Positions 11,480 to 23,830 of a stretch of DNA of 64,000 nt are shown in pieces. Position numbers and translations under genes: made by a program. Position 1 is the first letter of the stretch. Each line of letters begins with the position of its first letter. The notes beneath the pieces are model-generated. The model saw nothing but the letters and a program-made list of their open reading frames with translations, was not told where the DNA came from and searched no databases. The stretch spans positions 62,001 through 126,000 of the forward strand of contig OX621175.1 in assembly GCA_951640195.1 (NCBI GenBank), read 5' to 3'. Source of the DNA: Porpolomopsis calyptriformis (lineage: Eukaryota; Basidiomycota; Agaricomycetes; Agaricales; Hygrophoraceae).

Positions 11480-12060
11480 GTCTGAGTGCATTGAACAACG
11501 CGTGATTGGAGAGGTCTTGAATTTGCCTTGAATGGAAAGCCACGGATGACCGACGAACAGGATCCGTCGAAGTATTGATCTATCCTGTGGCTCGCCTGGA
11601 GCTGATCCGCCTCCAATCGCTCACCCGCGTAACCGGGTGAAATGGAAGATCTGATGATGGAGGTTCCAGTAAAGCTTCGGTTAGCAGCAAACAGAGAGCA
11701 AGTGTGGGGATCCGAACATCCAAGCGCCGTGGAGTATCGTTTCAGGTGCGCGGAGCGGTTGGGGTGCGATATCGTCAGTGGATGATTGCGCTAGTACCCC
11801 ATACCTTATCAATGTGTAGCACATTATGTCCGTGTCACTGCTTCAGATAATAAGGGCAGAGGGTGTCGTTGAGAAACGGCTGCTTGAACGGTACCATCCC
11901 AGGGAGGGAGACAAACACGCGCTATAATAGAGGCAAGGTCGTCCTGCGAGGGCGACCCGGTATCAAACATGAGGTTGTCGTATTTCAGGTCTTGATGTAC
12001 GATTCCACATCGATGTAGCCCCGTAAGTATGTAGAAGAATCCGTTTTGCTACCGGCAATG
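11480..12060 (-). pseudogene. Decayed protein-kinase-like fragment
   Basis: On the minus strand, GLHRCGIVHQDLKYDNLMF (about 12025-11965) looks like a kinase catalytic loop (HxDLKxxN). Some 200 bp further, in another frame, DDIAPQPLRAPETILHGAWD (about 11770-11710) resembles the activation-end APE segment common in fungal SRPK-like kinases. Between them the DFG region is not seen and stops occur. The flanking sequence holds short open frames only. I infer a broken kinase gene; it could also be a real gene with introns I did not resolve. Edges are approximate. Confidence 0.35.
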
Positions 12061-12189
12061 GATACACTTCTTGCTCACTTCCCAAGTTGCACCAGAATGA
12101 GTTCACATCACCCAAGACGGAGGTGACAAGACCGAGTCAAGCTACACTGTCTTCTGAAGCACGAGCTTTTCGCTGAGGGCAGGACCTTG

Positions 12190-12444
12190 CTAATCTCCTC
12201 CACAAAGCCATGGCAAGGTCCACCACATCACTTCTTCTTTGGTACGTTTTCTGTTCTTGTCTCGGGTAGCAGCATGTGCGTCGCGAGCAACCACTTGTTT
12301 ACGGTCATCGACCCGGGTCTCTTTGTAGATGTCCTTTGTGACTTCACGGAGAGGGTTCTTGAAAACAACCAGACCCCATGCTTTCAAAGCGGCGCAACCG
12401 TAGAAGAAGTCAGAAACGAGGGCAGGTGGTATCTTCGTTGGCAT
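12190..12444 (-). other. Small unrecognised open frame, lysine/arginine-rich
   Basis: An 84-codon frame starting MPTKIPPALVSDFFYGCAAL and ending in a charged stretch (RDKNRKRTKEEVMWW). It sits upstream of the kinase-like fragment in the same direction, so it might be a 5' exon of that gene or an unrelated remnant. I do not recognise it and see no signal peptide or clear membrane span. Confidence 0.25.
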
Positions 12445-12798
12445 GCATCTGAATTGTGAGGAGGAAAAATCAAGCTGAGGGAAGGGTGGGTGATGTCGAT
12501 AAAGCGGGGCTAGTTGGGCGTTCTTCGGGAGGTACGTTGTAATTGGGAATAAAGAATCCCAAAACCGACTTCAACTCGCCTTCCGACGTGAAATAATAAG
12601 TGCTAGGCTCTATCAACGAATCCGAGGAAACGTAGCCACTTGAAAAGATTTACGGAGAACGGCTCCGCACTTGTCGATTCGATGAAGAGTGCGTGGGTAG
12701 GCCGAGGTCAACTTTTCACCCGTCGAAGCAGTCTGAGTTTCAAGCGACTTGCACCGAACCAAGGTACTGTCCACCTCACACCCATTATTGCTTGACAG

Positions 12799-15250
12799 AT
12801 GACCTCCGCTCCGTCGAGGGGGCTTGCGATCGATAAGATCGAAGCAACTGGTAGTAACGTCTACATTGGAGGGAATCAGACCAACAATATCACGAATGTC
12901 TATGCCATGTCCCGGCAAGGTAAGCTATCAATTCCAGGATACGTTGTCATGCTTCATCTGGCTTCCGAGCTTAGATAAAGAGGTGTATCGATGGTTATCT
13001 GCCATCATTCCATCTGAGAACTACGATATGGCACTGGCACAACATCTCGAAAACACCGGTTTGTGGTTCATCAACAGCGATCGGTTCATCCAATGGAAAT
13101 CGGAGGTAGACTCATTTCTCTGGGTTCACGCAACACGTATGTTTACCCATGGTCTGTAAGATTAAATTGGCGATACTGAATTCACCGCACAGCCGGTTCT
13201 GGTAAAACTGTCTTAAGGTAAGCTTTCTCAAACACACAGAAATAATCAGATCTTGACCAACCTTCGTTCAGTGCCTCTATCATCAAGGATCTTCTCCATC
13301 TTTGCCAATCCGATCCCACGATCGCTTGCGCCTATTTCTTTTTCGACGGCAGGGACTCCCGGCAGGAGTTACAGCTACACAAACATCTCATCCGCTCTCT
13401 CATCAGACAATTCTCAGAGAAGTCCGGCGCTGTCCCCCATTCTTTGAAGTCGCTCTATGTCTCCTGCCATAACGGCGATTCGCGGCCTTCCATCCATTCT
13501 CTCAAGAGCACCCTTCTATCTATTATAAACTCTTTTCGACACGCGTACATCATCGTTGACTCCCTCGACGAGTGCACAGAAAGGATACCGCTCTTGAGGT
13601 GGATCGAAGAAATCACTGGCCAGAGGACTGGAAAGCTACACCTATTTGCAACGAGTCGAGATGAAGAAGATATCACCAAACAACTTCGATTACTTGATCC
13701 CGACCATGTCCTTATGAAACCCGAACACATCAATGCTGACATTGAGAAATTCGTCAACCACATGCTTCAAACAGATGAAGGATTCGGACAATGGGACGAA
13801 GACATCCGAGCCAACATCAAGTCCAGCCTAATGGAAAGCGCGGATGGAATGTACGATGTTCTGATTTGAATTCATAATGTACATAACACTTATCTGTTGT
13901 CTCAGGTTTCGATTGGTGTCGTTGCAGCTGGCAGCGTTCCAAAACTGTTATAGAAGCACTACTGGAGGAACAGATGGGATGCCTCCCTAGCGGTTTGAAC
14001 GAGATTTATGATCAAATCGTCTCCAAGATTGATAAGAAATATCGCCAAGATGTGCTCAAGTTCCTGCAGTGGCTTGCGTTCTCTGCTCGCCCACTCCGAC
14101 TGGATGAAATCGTTCAAGTTACTGGCGTGATTGCGGATCCTGAGTTTGGCCTTCGTTTCAAGTCATCTCATGTTTACCGTGATCCAGGGTTGGTCTTGCG
14201 CGTATGCTCCAGTTTTGTCACCTGCATGGGAGGTGAGAGCCAATCAATACCAAAATACCCAGCTAAAGGATCGGGTCAGGAACTATCAAGCTTGCACATA
14301 TGTCTGTCAAGGACTACCTACTTTCTAAGAACGGTCAAGATGGTGCGGTCGGCTTTGCCATCAATGAAAGGCTTTCCCACTCTCTCATCGGACAGACGTG
14401 CTTGGCCTATCTTTTGCAATTCAACACCCTGGACATCCTAAACGAGGCCACCATACAAGACTTTCCGCTTTCTGGCTACGCAGCGAAATACTGGATTTTT
14501 CATATCCAATCTGGACGTAATGAATGGTCTGATATTCAGCAGAGACTGGTCATGGCACTGTTTCAGCCGCACCACACTCCCCCATTCATCACATGGGTTT
14601 GGTTGTTTGATATAGACCGGCCTTGGGAGGGGCAAAAGTATAAAAAACAACCTTGCAGCGTGCCGTCTACGCTCTACTATGCTTCGTTAGCTGGCTTGCC
14701 GCATGCCCTGACATCACTCCTTCAGGGTGCTGATGTTGATGCATTGAGTGGAGAGTATGGGAATGCTCTCCAAGCTGCATCATATAAAGGCCACGAGGCG
14801 GTTGTGAAGCTCCTCCTGGACAATGGTGCAAATATTAATGCACCAGGTGGAGAATATGGAAATGCTCTGCAGATTGCTTCATTAAATGGCTGTGGTGTGG
14901 TTGTGAAGCTTCTCCTGGAAAGAGGAGCAGATATCAATGCAGAGCATGAAATCTATGGAGGAGCCCTTGGTATGGCATCTTACAAGGGCCATGAGGAAAT
15001 TGTAAAGCTCTTCCTGGATAAGGGGATGGATATTAATGGACAAATTGGGGTCTTTGGAAATGCTCTCCAGGCTGCTTCAGTTCAGGGGTATGAGCCTATT
15101 GTGAAGCTCCTCCTTAGTAGAGGGGCAGATGCCACTGCACAGAGTGGATGCTATGGTACTGCCCTGCAAGCTGCATTATTCAAAGGCCACAATGCAATTG
15201 TAAATCCCCTAAATGATCACATTGCACTATGTATGTCAGGTATAGTATAA
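12799..15250 (+). CDS. NACHT-ankyrin (NLR-like) protein, copy 2, possibly frameshifted
   Basis: Begins at ATG 12799 (MTSAPSRGLAIDKIEATGSN), whose N-terminus holds the NVYIGGNQTNNITNVY motif typical of basidiomycete NACHT proteins. After introns at about 12920-12974 and 13140-13193 come the P-loop (HATPGSGKTVL) and, after another intron (13217-13271), the Walker B stretch IIVDSLDECTER near 13548-13583 and the sensor-like LFATSRDEED. A winged-helix part (IYDQIVSKIDKKYRQDVLKF) follows. Five to six ankyrin repeats (about 14720-15220; consensus YGNALQAASYKGHEAVVKLL) close the protein. Two frame breaks (near 13940 and 14290) need either an alternative acceptor (GTTGCAG at about 13934-13940) and a 47-nt intron (14231-14277) or are true frameshifts. 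If functional it would be an NTP-driven sensor of the fungal non-self recognition type. The last repeat is truncated. Confidence 0.7.
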
Positions 15251-15466
15251 ATTGGAAGGAGAAAATACCTTGTAACAATATTACACACCCAGCACTGTTC
15301 TGACATCTGACATGTTCATATATTCATGCAATGTCCATTTCACAAACGAACGAAAAAAAGTCCAATGTCTCGAAAGCAAGTGTAACAGGAATGCACACAG
15401 AGATGAAAAAAGGGAATACCAGAGACACGCACACATGTCCATCTCCTTTTTCTTCTAGCCACCGCC

Positions 15467-18400
15467 TTAGGACATCTTCCCAAGCACACGAGGTTGGGAA
15501 ATATCAGCCATGTTGATAAAAATATCATCTGCCGGATGACGATATAATGGCGCCCTCAGACGTTTCTGATCCAAGTGATGTCCGATGAAGCCAATGCTGC
15601 GGCCGAGCACGAACAAACCGTTTAACGTGCCGATCTAAAAAAAGGGGGCACGACAGGTAAGTCCAAAAAGAAAAGAGAAGGAACGAGATGGATGTGTTGC
15701 GCATCGCATACGAACCTTGATATACTCGTCGGCCTCTTCAGGCGTGAACGCCCCGCTGTCACGCAACAAATCGACGAAGGAAACGGCAACACACCCATCA
15801 ACATTCAAGATGAGCTACAAGAGGCCATTGCATCAGTCACACCCATACGGGAAATAAAAGTAAGACGAACCGTATCCTTCTTCGCCGTTGTAACTTTCTC
15901 CACGGCCAAAGCATAATCAAGCAGGCTATGACTCGGGAAATGCTTCCTCACATACTCCTTCACAATCTCCACGCGCAAATCAGGGTTATTCACACTCTTG
16001 ATCTTGTGCCCAATTCCGCTAACTATCGAAAAAAAAAAAAAGATAAATCGAAAACACGCGGGCGAGAGAGGACACACGCACTGAGTTTGTTTGCCTTCCT
16101 CGACTCGTCCACAAACTCTCTCGGTGTTAAACCCGTATCTCGCGCATTCGAGAACATCGAGGCAGCCTCATCCAAAGCGCCTCCAAAGCGACTGCCAATC
16201 GTAAGAAGTCCGGACGCCAAAGACGATATCAAGTCCTTCCCCGCACGCGAAGCGACAATCGTGTTCATAGCTCTATTCCCCCGCCCCCGCCCCCATTCCG
16301 CCTCATCAGCAAGAAGCAATAACCACCATAAAAACATAACTCACCCAGACACGGCAGGCCCGTGATCAGCAGTCAACATCAACACCATCTCAATAAACTT
16401 GGTTGCCCACGGCGGGAGTCCTAACCCAAACAATCAAAGGAGAGAGAGAAAAAGAATAAGACAACACGAAGCCGCAAACGCATCGCGAGAGAGCCCACGT
16501 CGTTTAAACCACAACAAGCTGACCACACCACCAAGCCCGATATCCTCCTTAAACACATCCGAGATCCGCATACCAGCATACAACAACTCCTGCCCGCGCT
16601 CGTCCGAAATAGTCGAGATAAATGCCGCCGGTTTGCGAATAAGTCCCAATTCCTATTTAACAAAACAGCACCTCATCAGAAAAGAAAAAAGAATTAAGCA
16701 TCACATACCTGCGCCCACTTGTAATCCATCGGAATAACTGGTGGATCACGCTCCGGCTTAGGCTTAATAACACCGGCAGCGACCAGGTTCTCGTACGTCT
16801 CCCTCAACGCATCCGGCAACGCCTCAAACGTTTCGGGCACAATGAACCCTGCCTCCCTCATCGCCCGATTCTTTGCATCAGCCGTCTCAAGCTCAGAATT
16901 CGCCATGCTCCCTGCATGCCCAAACTGCACCTCCGTCGTAAACATCTTCGCACATGTCCCAATCGCCCACGCCACGATCGGCTTCTTGATGATCCCCGTC
17001 TTGACTGCATCGATCACTCGATACTCCTCAATACCACCCACTTCCCCTAGCAACACAAGCATCTTGCAATCCGGATCCCGCTCGTACCGAAGTAGATGGT
17101 CGATAAACGTCGAACCAGGATATCGATCTCCCCCGATCGCAATACCCTCATACGTGCCGTTCGTCACAAGTGAAAGAATATTGTTCAGCTCGTTAGACAT
17201 CCCGCCCGATTTCGAGACGTAGCCGACGGCGCCAGCACGGTACAACTTGGAAGCAATGATATTATCCATCATTCTACACATTACCCAAACGTTAGCCTTA
17301 GCATGCACCAAAAATGAATAAATAAAGCGTACCCCCCAGAGTTCCCGATCCTGAAACACCCAGGTTTGATCCCACCGACAGTGGCAGGGCCAATGATCAA
17401 CACACCCTTCTGCTTCGCAATATGTAAAATCTCACGAGCATGCCTTTCTGGGACGCCTTCCGCGATCAACGCAAGACACTTGATCTGCGGATAATTAAAC
17501 ACCTCGAGCGTGGACGAATACACACTCCGCGAGCTCGCAAAGTTGACCATGACATCCACATCAGGATGCTTCTTCACCGCCTCCTCGATCGACGTGTACA
17601 CCGGCAGCAACGTCTCCCTCGTCCCCCAATAAAACTTTTGTATATGGTGCCCACCAAACGGATATATCATGGCCGCAACACTCGGTGTCCCCCGACCACA
17701 CGAGTAGTCAAAGTCGAGCATGCCCTGAATCGCACGAGGTTGGAGCCCGTACACGAACGACCGGGTAGATGCGTCGAAGGGACGGTAGGCAGGCCGCTCT
17801 TTTGCCGCAGCGGTGTCAAAATGAATAATTTGGTCATCAAGTTGAGTTCGCTCTCCATCCGCATGGATCGCTCCGACCATGGTGCTCTGCGTGGGGCTCA
17901 TAGGCACAGCGGTGGCCAGCGGAGGTGGGGACCCGGGTGCACTCGGTCCAATTGACCTGACGGTGTCACCGCTCTTTCCGTGCCCAGGGGTGATTCCTAA
18001 CGCGAGCGGTACGATCTCGGTAATATGAGTGTCAGGGCCGTATACCTTGATCGGCACGCCGAGTGACTCGCCAAGTAAACGCATGGCTTTCAACCCTTCT
18101 TGGTAATTCGGTCCGCCGCGACGAACAAAAATCCGGACATCATGCGAGGTTAGTTGGGCCTTGTACTCTTTGAGCGCACGGATAATGCCTTTGAACGTTG
18201 CTGCGACGTTGGTAAAGTTGGCAATACCACCCCCGATGATCAAGATCTTGCCATCAGGGTTGGGTTTTCCGCGAGTCAACAAATCGACTGTTGAATGTGA
18301 ATTAGGGAAAATAATTCTAAGAAAAGGAAGGCGACTAACTGATCGTCTTTGCATATTCGTACGTTTGTCCTTCGCTAGGTGCACCAGAGTATTCACCGTA

Positions 18401-19654
18401 ATTGGCTAGTTCGTGAGCAAAGCCGTGTGCGGCGATGGCGTCTGAATAAACGACAGAGGCACCACCACCGGCGACCATGGTCCAAACACGACCTTCGGGA
18501 TTGAGTACTGTCAACTTGAGGGATGCACCAGTCGAGCCGTCAAGCTTTTGGATATAAGCTTCTTCTTTAGTCAAGTCACGTCCAAAAGGCGCAGGCCAGA
18601 CCTGTCGATCAGGAACGTCAGCTAATCAACGACTATTGTAGAAAAAAATAAGTACCATGGGGGGACCGCGATCGGCGGAAACCATTCCGCCTTTGGTGGT
18701 AACCATCTGACTTGCACTCTCATATACAGTCAAGTCCCTTGCAATGGCCCACTTGGGCCCACAGATGCTCTCGGCTGTCTGGTCGAGCTTGGCAGCCATG
18801 TCAAGGTAATGAATGGTGGGCTCCGCTCCGGGCCCTTCTGGATCGAGACATATGAGGGGATTGATTTCGAGATAGGCAAAATGGAGATCGACATAAACGG
18901 CATACAAGCGGGTAAGAAAGTCGACGAGAGTTTCGCGCTTGGCGGGGGGGACGTGCTTGAGGAGGGTGGAGGCGACGGTTTCGCGGGATGGAAAGGGGGC
19001 GCCGACAGGGATGGAAAGAACGAGGGCTTTGGCGTCAACGTCGCCGATGTCTACTCCCCCTTCGTGAGTGAAGAGGATAGAGTCGCCTTCGCGAGCCGAG
19101 TTTATGCAGACGTAATATTCGGTATGCGGGGGATGAGGCAGGAAAGGCTCGACGATGAAATTGTTAATAGTCCCGGTGATGGACTCGACCTATTAAAAAA
19201 AAAAATCGATCGATTTTCAGTCACGTGCATCACAAAATAATGAGCGCGTCAGGCAAAAAAAAGGAAGATGGATTGTTACCTTTTGGGGCTTTCCAGCACG
19301 CTGGACGATCCAGGCCTTGACTTCCTCCCAGGACTTGTTAAGAGTCAATAATCCGGCCTTTCCACGGCGCTTGATGAGTTGATCAGGCTTCACGACCAGT
19401 TTTTGGGTAAAGACCCAACTGGGAAGATGGGAATCGGGTGTGATCGTGTCGGTGGATGGGTCCCAAGAGACTTGGGCGACCTTGGGGGCGGGGTAGACGA
19501 ACTTGGTTGCGGTCTGTGCTGAGTTTGTGACAGATGGCGCACGCTCTAGCCAATAAGCGAGAAGGAGCTTCGCGTCATATTCCCTGATGGCTTTTGGGGG
19601 GAAAGGTTAATAAGTATTTAAAGATGGATGAGAGATTGTACCTTTTGATGACAT
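15467..19654 (-). CDS. ACLY: ATP-citrate lyase (single polypeptide)
   Basis: Starts at ATG 19654-19652 (MSSK, then an intron, then [14 protein letters not shown]) and ends at TAA 15469-15467 after [13 protein letters not shown]. Roughly ten short introns interrupt it. The N-terminal half has the ATP-grasp and CoA-ligase parts ([48 protein letters not shown]). The middle has the phosphohistidine loop FGHAGSMAN (His codon 16918-16916) and the CoA-binding [16 protein letters not shown]. The C-terminal citrate-synthase-like domain shows [31 protein letters not shown] and [16 protein letters not shown]. It cleaves citrate with CoA and ATP to acetyl-CoA and oxaloacetate in the cytosol, feeding lipid and sterol synthesis and histone acetylation. 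Many ascomycetes split this enzyme into two genes; basidiomycetes and animals keep it as one. I see no disruption. Confidence 0.95.
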
Positions 19655-19876
19655 TTTTGCGCAGAGTGAGAGGGAAAGTGAGAAAAGTGAAGGAGAGTTG
19701 TCTGTCAAACGCTGGCTATTTATTAAATTTATTTAAACCGATTTGAGTCCCCAAAGTTCACACGATCAAATGTATTTTATTTTATTCTACTTAAAAAATA
19801 ATTAATTAATTAGTCATCAACTTTGCCATTCGACCTAAACACAAAAGTAAAAAGAAAGAAAAAATTCAAAAGTCCA

Positions 19877-20901
19877 TCAACACACAACACAACCTCCACA
19901 ACATCCCGCACTATTATCTCCACCTCCACCTCCCTCTTCCTCTCCTCCCCCCCCATTACCCAACCCACCATCCCTTTGTCCGTTCCGTGCACGTCTTTTC
20001 CGCCCTTTCTTTTTCAGTTCGCCCTCCGCAAGCGGCACATATGGCCGGATAGAGAGGTGTACTATCGTTGCCGTCGGCTGCGCTTGTGCTTGCGACCGCG
20101 ACTCGATAATAGGCTGTGATTGTGATGCTGAAGGGATATACGTCGGGAATGCAAGTTCTGGATGCGTAGAATACATATTAGTACGTGTCCGTTTCCGCAT
20201 GTAACCGACTCACTTGATAGCGTATCCTCGTCTTGCAGAATTTTACCAAGGTGAAGGATTCGAAGGTAAGATGGTGCTGGCGGACGAAAATCCTGCCATT
20301 CTATAAAAACAACGCATTTCAGCACCCATGACATCATGTGATCGGATAGATCCAACATACCACTCGGCCATGCATTCCAAGCAAGCTCCTTTACCCTTCC
20401 CACCGTCGTCTCCGGCTCAAATGACATCGTCCTTCTCTTCCCACACTCAAGCAGGAACGTCAACGACACCTGTGGCATCTGCGGGACCGACACCGTCACA
20501 GGGGCGACAACTCCCTGCGCGGGCTCCTCATCCGCGGGCAACGGATCTTGTTTCAATTCAGAATCCGCATGAATTAATTGCCGATGCGGCCCTAGTGAAT
20601 CCGATCGACCTTCCTCGACACACATTATATTCTTTGCGCACCCTTCCTCGGGTCGCTGGGTATCTGATGGCGAACAAGGGTCGCCATCAGCGGCGGGCTC
20701 TCCTTCCCCTCCTCCTTCGCCCGGAGGAGGGACAACCGGGCTCTCAGCTGAATCGGCCGCTGGGGCGAGGGGCGGCGGGGTGGTCGTTTCCGGAAGGGGT
20801 TGTGGTTGAGGCGGGCGGTGAACTGAGATCTCGGTTATGCCGGTACTGCTACTCGGGATCTGCGTCATATCCGGGACGGTTAACGGAGTGGAGTCGCTCA
20901 T
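19877..20901 (-). CDS. UBL3-like membrane-anchored ubiquitin-fold protein
   Basis: Starts at ATG 20901 (MSDSTPLTVPDMTQ) and ends at 19877. Two introns (about 20347-20299 and 20217-20162) keep frame. A long Pro/Glu-rich N-terminus leads to a ubiquitin-like fold: VSLTFLLECGKRRTMSFEPE, TVGRVKELAWNAWPSEWQDF, YLRILHLGKILQDEDTLS and, past a Ser/Gln-rich insert, ATIVHLSIRPY. The C-terminus is glycine-rich with a CCGGCVVC end, so the last four residues CVVC fit a CaaX box for prenylation and the neighbouring cysteines could be palmitoylated. UBL3/MUB proteins of animals and plants have the same layout (Rad60-SLD_2 fold plus C-terminal CaaX). It likely sits on the plasma membrane or vesicles and may dock an E2 enzyme. 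The N-terminal extension (about 170 residues) is much longer than in animal UBL3. Confidence 0.75.
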
Positions 20902-22156
20902 GGCTGATGACGTGCGTATATGCGGGTGAGAGAGGAAAAATAGGACCAAGAGTGGTTGGGGCGAGAGCGTGCAAACCCAGTCGTTTATAGCCGAAGTTTG
21001 AGCGCCGAGTAAGTGTTGGCTTTAGGACGCAGTCGGGGAGGAGGGGCGAATATGGAATTAGGTAGAAAGGCGCCGAGTTCACATAATTTCAGCTTCTGAA
21101 AAAGGCTCTCTGACTGTGAAGAATCACGATCACTAACCTTGGATGAAAGTAGGCGATATTAGACTGATTCTACAAAGCTTGTGTAAAGGAACGCAGAAGT
21201 TTTTTGGGAAGTCGATTGGAGGTGTCGTGTGGGGAATGGTGAGAGAACGAACACTGTAATGGTCGTGCGAGTGACGACGAAAGCGGGGAGGGTATGTCAT
21301 CGGCTTTTGCCGTGCTTGTCTTCGCTGGGTTTCGATACTTGATTCCGTTTCTAGACATCCTGCATGGCAACATGTCACACGAACGAGCCAGTTCAATCCA
21401 GTTCTTATTCTAAATGTGAAGATTATCATAACAGATCTGTTTGGAACCCATTGGATGGACTCGAAAGGGCTTGATTCGAAGACCCACTCTACGCTCCTCA
21501 GACTGGGTCTGCAAACAAATGCGATACAGTATCATCGGGGACAGGCACTATGCGGGGGGGGGTTATCCGTGATTTCGATTGGCAGCCACAGCTAGAACAC
21601 TGGATCTTGGGGTGATAACCCTGCGTACACTCTCAACAGGCGGACCCAATGTGGGCAGCGTTGGGAGTGGGAAACAAGGCATTATTTGGCGGCAGTGGGT
21701 TGTGTTAGCATGAAGCGTCTCCTCCAAGGATGGTGATTTTGAGTGGAGGATGATCGAGATCAAGATAGGGCAGAATGCACTCTGGGTCGGGCAAGCGACA
21801 GCGACTGTCCTTTGCCTCGTGAGCACTCGACCCCATAGTAGAGTATGATCCCAAGATAAACCGTCGTGTGATGCTGGCGAATGTTGGGTGCGAGCGGAAA
21901 GACTTGGATTTATGATCGTATGAAGCTGGCATGCCGAGCAGGCGAGCACACCGGGTGCTCTGCTCAAGAAGTCAATTGAGGCAAGTGGCACAGTAGTTTC
22001 TGTATTTCGCCAAATTGAACCCTCAGCGTATCCTCTACCGTTGACATATCGAGGAATCCCCCAATGGCTGTAAAGGTTGTCCCACTCTCGCCCCCCGAGT
22101 AACGGTTACTAGCCAATATTCTGAATCCGTGATATGATCACCAACAGAAGATTCTT
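20902..22156. other. Intergenic region, no recognisable gene
   Basis: About 1.25 kb between the UBL3-like gene start and the F-box gene stop. Several open frames of 65-140 codons exist on the minus strand, but they lack family motifs or a plausible exon pattern. A G9 run lies at about 21551-21559. I see no repeat shared with the rest of the window. Confidence 0.5.
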
Positions 22157-23349
22157 TCAACTCACAAACACATGAACATGTAAGATGCCGCGAGCTTCAA
22201 ATACGGAAAACTCCCTCCTCGCACAATCCTCGAGAAAATCAACCATATCCAAGCCACTGTAGTTGTTGATTTCGATTTCTACTCTCTTGAGATGTGTGAA
22301 CGGTGATGGAGTACGGGCGAGCAGCTCAACGATGCTGTTCCATTTAGGCAAGTGGTGGTTGGCGGTCATCATGAAGCGAAGGGTCTCAAGGTGAAGAGAT
22401 GAGACAGAGGAAATGGTATTCCAGATGAATGAGTTTGGAGACAATGAAGCCCTCGTTCGGGTCTCAATTCCAGCAATTGTTAGTGAATGCAAGTTGATAC
22501 ACGGTGTGAGATCGACGGCATCATCCTCTCCGTATTCTGTGGAAGAGTGAACATTTCAGTATGACCAATCGCCAAAACTGGAACGCAGAAAGGCTTGAGC
22601 TTACTTTCCAGCACATATGGTAAATATATACCGACACCTTTCATGGTTGGCCCAAAACCACTGATGAATTGGCGGACGAATGGCGACTGTTCTTCCTCAA
22701 GACGAATACGGAGATGATCTATCTGAAGTGGTCGATGGGCAAGCAGCCATTTACCGAATAATACCGATTGGGGATCCGTTAATAAGTCGAGTTTGGGCAT
22801 CGTAAAGAACAGTGGTTGCTTCAACTTGGGCGGCGGCTCAAAGGGTAAGTCCCGAATCCCGGTCTGTAGGAGCCAAATTGTATTGGAGAATGTGAGATGT
22901 TTTAGCCTTGGGAAGGAGCGAATGATGCGAATGAGCTTGCGGCATTCTACGAGCGATGTGTGATGGAACACAAGCTCTTCGGGGTCGAGATGGAGCACCG
23001 CATGCTTGAATTGTAGGGGCATGAAATTCCAGTTATTGCAGAACACCTCCAAAATCCTCACATTTGGTAGACGCGAGGCAAAAAGATCGGATACAGTGAT
23101 TTGGAAGGCTGCAGGTTCTACCTGGTGCAGGATGAGATGCTGTATTATGGGGCCAAGAGTATTCCCTGGGACATTGACGATGATGAGAAAATTAACCAGG
23201 TTGGAACTGATGGTTACAGTTGAAAAGAAATGATATCGGCTCGCAGGCAACCATGTTTTGCAGACGAGACTGCACATCTTGAGAGCATCCATATCATCGT
23301 GAAGGTGGTCAATTATTCGGTCTGTTATCTCTCCTGGAAAGGTGACCAT
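22157..23349 (-). CDS. F-box protein, mushroom type
   Basis: Starts at ATG 23349 with a canonical F-box: FPGEITDRIIDHLHDDMDAL followed by KMCSLVCKTWLPASRYHFF. One intron (about 22606-22541) joins VLEK to YGEDDAVDLTPCINLHSLTI and keeps frame to the stop at 22157. The rest is built of leucine-rich, irregular LRR-like segments (HLTFSNTIWLLQTG; LHLETLRFMMTANHHLPKW; HLKRVEIEINNYSGLDMVDF). Such proteins are substrate adaptors of SCF (Skp1-cullin-F-box) ubiquitin ligases; mushrooms carry hundreds of them. The target is not predictable. About 375 residues, a usual length. No break was seen. Confidence 0.85.
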
Positions 23350-23830
23350 GCTAATCGATGGCAGGCAGATTATTGAAACTCAGATCAACCATACGAGACG
23401 AGTTGGTAGCCAAGAAATAAAGAAACAGGAAAAAAGAGTGAATGCTACAATTTATCTATTAAGGTGTAAGAGTCCAAGATGATGGGTAGATATGAACCTT
23501 TGATAGAGCGAGAACTGGCGCCACACTTTCATTTTTTTCAAGACTTCGAGAGTTACACGAAACAAAGTCGAAATCAGGCAAGGGACTACAAACGGATAGC
23601 GCCCCGATTGTCATCATCATCTGGGGTCATCCGGCGTGCTTGGGCTTGCGCCGCGGTCCAAGTATGGCCTGGTCTTCGCTTCTCGCTGTCGAAGGCGTGC
23701 TCAGACAGCCGCCAAGCATAACACCGCCGGTAAGAGCAGCGTCATTCCCACCATCTTGGATGAGTCGACAAACACCGGGCCCGTCTTGCCTATTCTCTGG
23801 GCGACATCTTGTACGACGCGGGAATGGGAG
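23350..23830. other. Intergenic region, no recognisable gene
   Basis: Contains the promoter side of the F-box gene and some GC-rich sequence (23590-23830) with open frames in several phases but no recognisable motif. Confidence 0.4.

Noticed and set aside
21133..21991. Minus-strand frames of 65-140 codons between the UBL3-like and F-box genes
   Set aside because: Overlapping phases, no family motif and no consistent exon structure.
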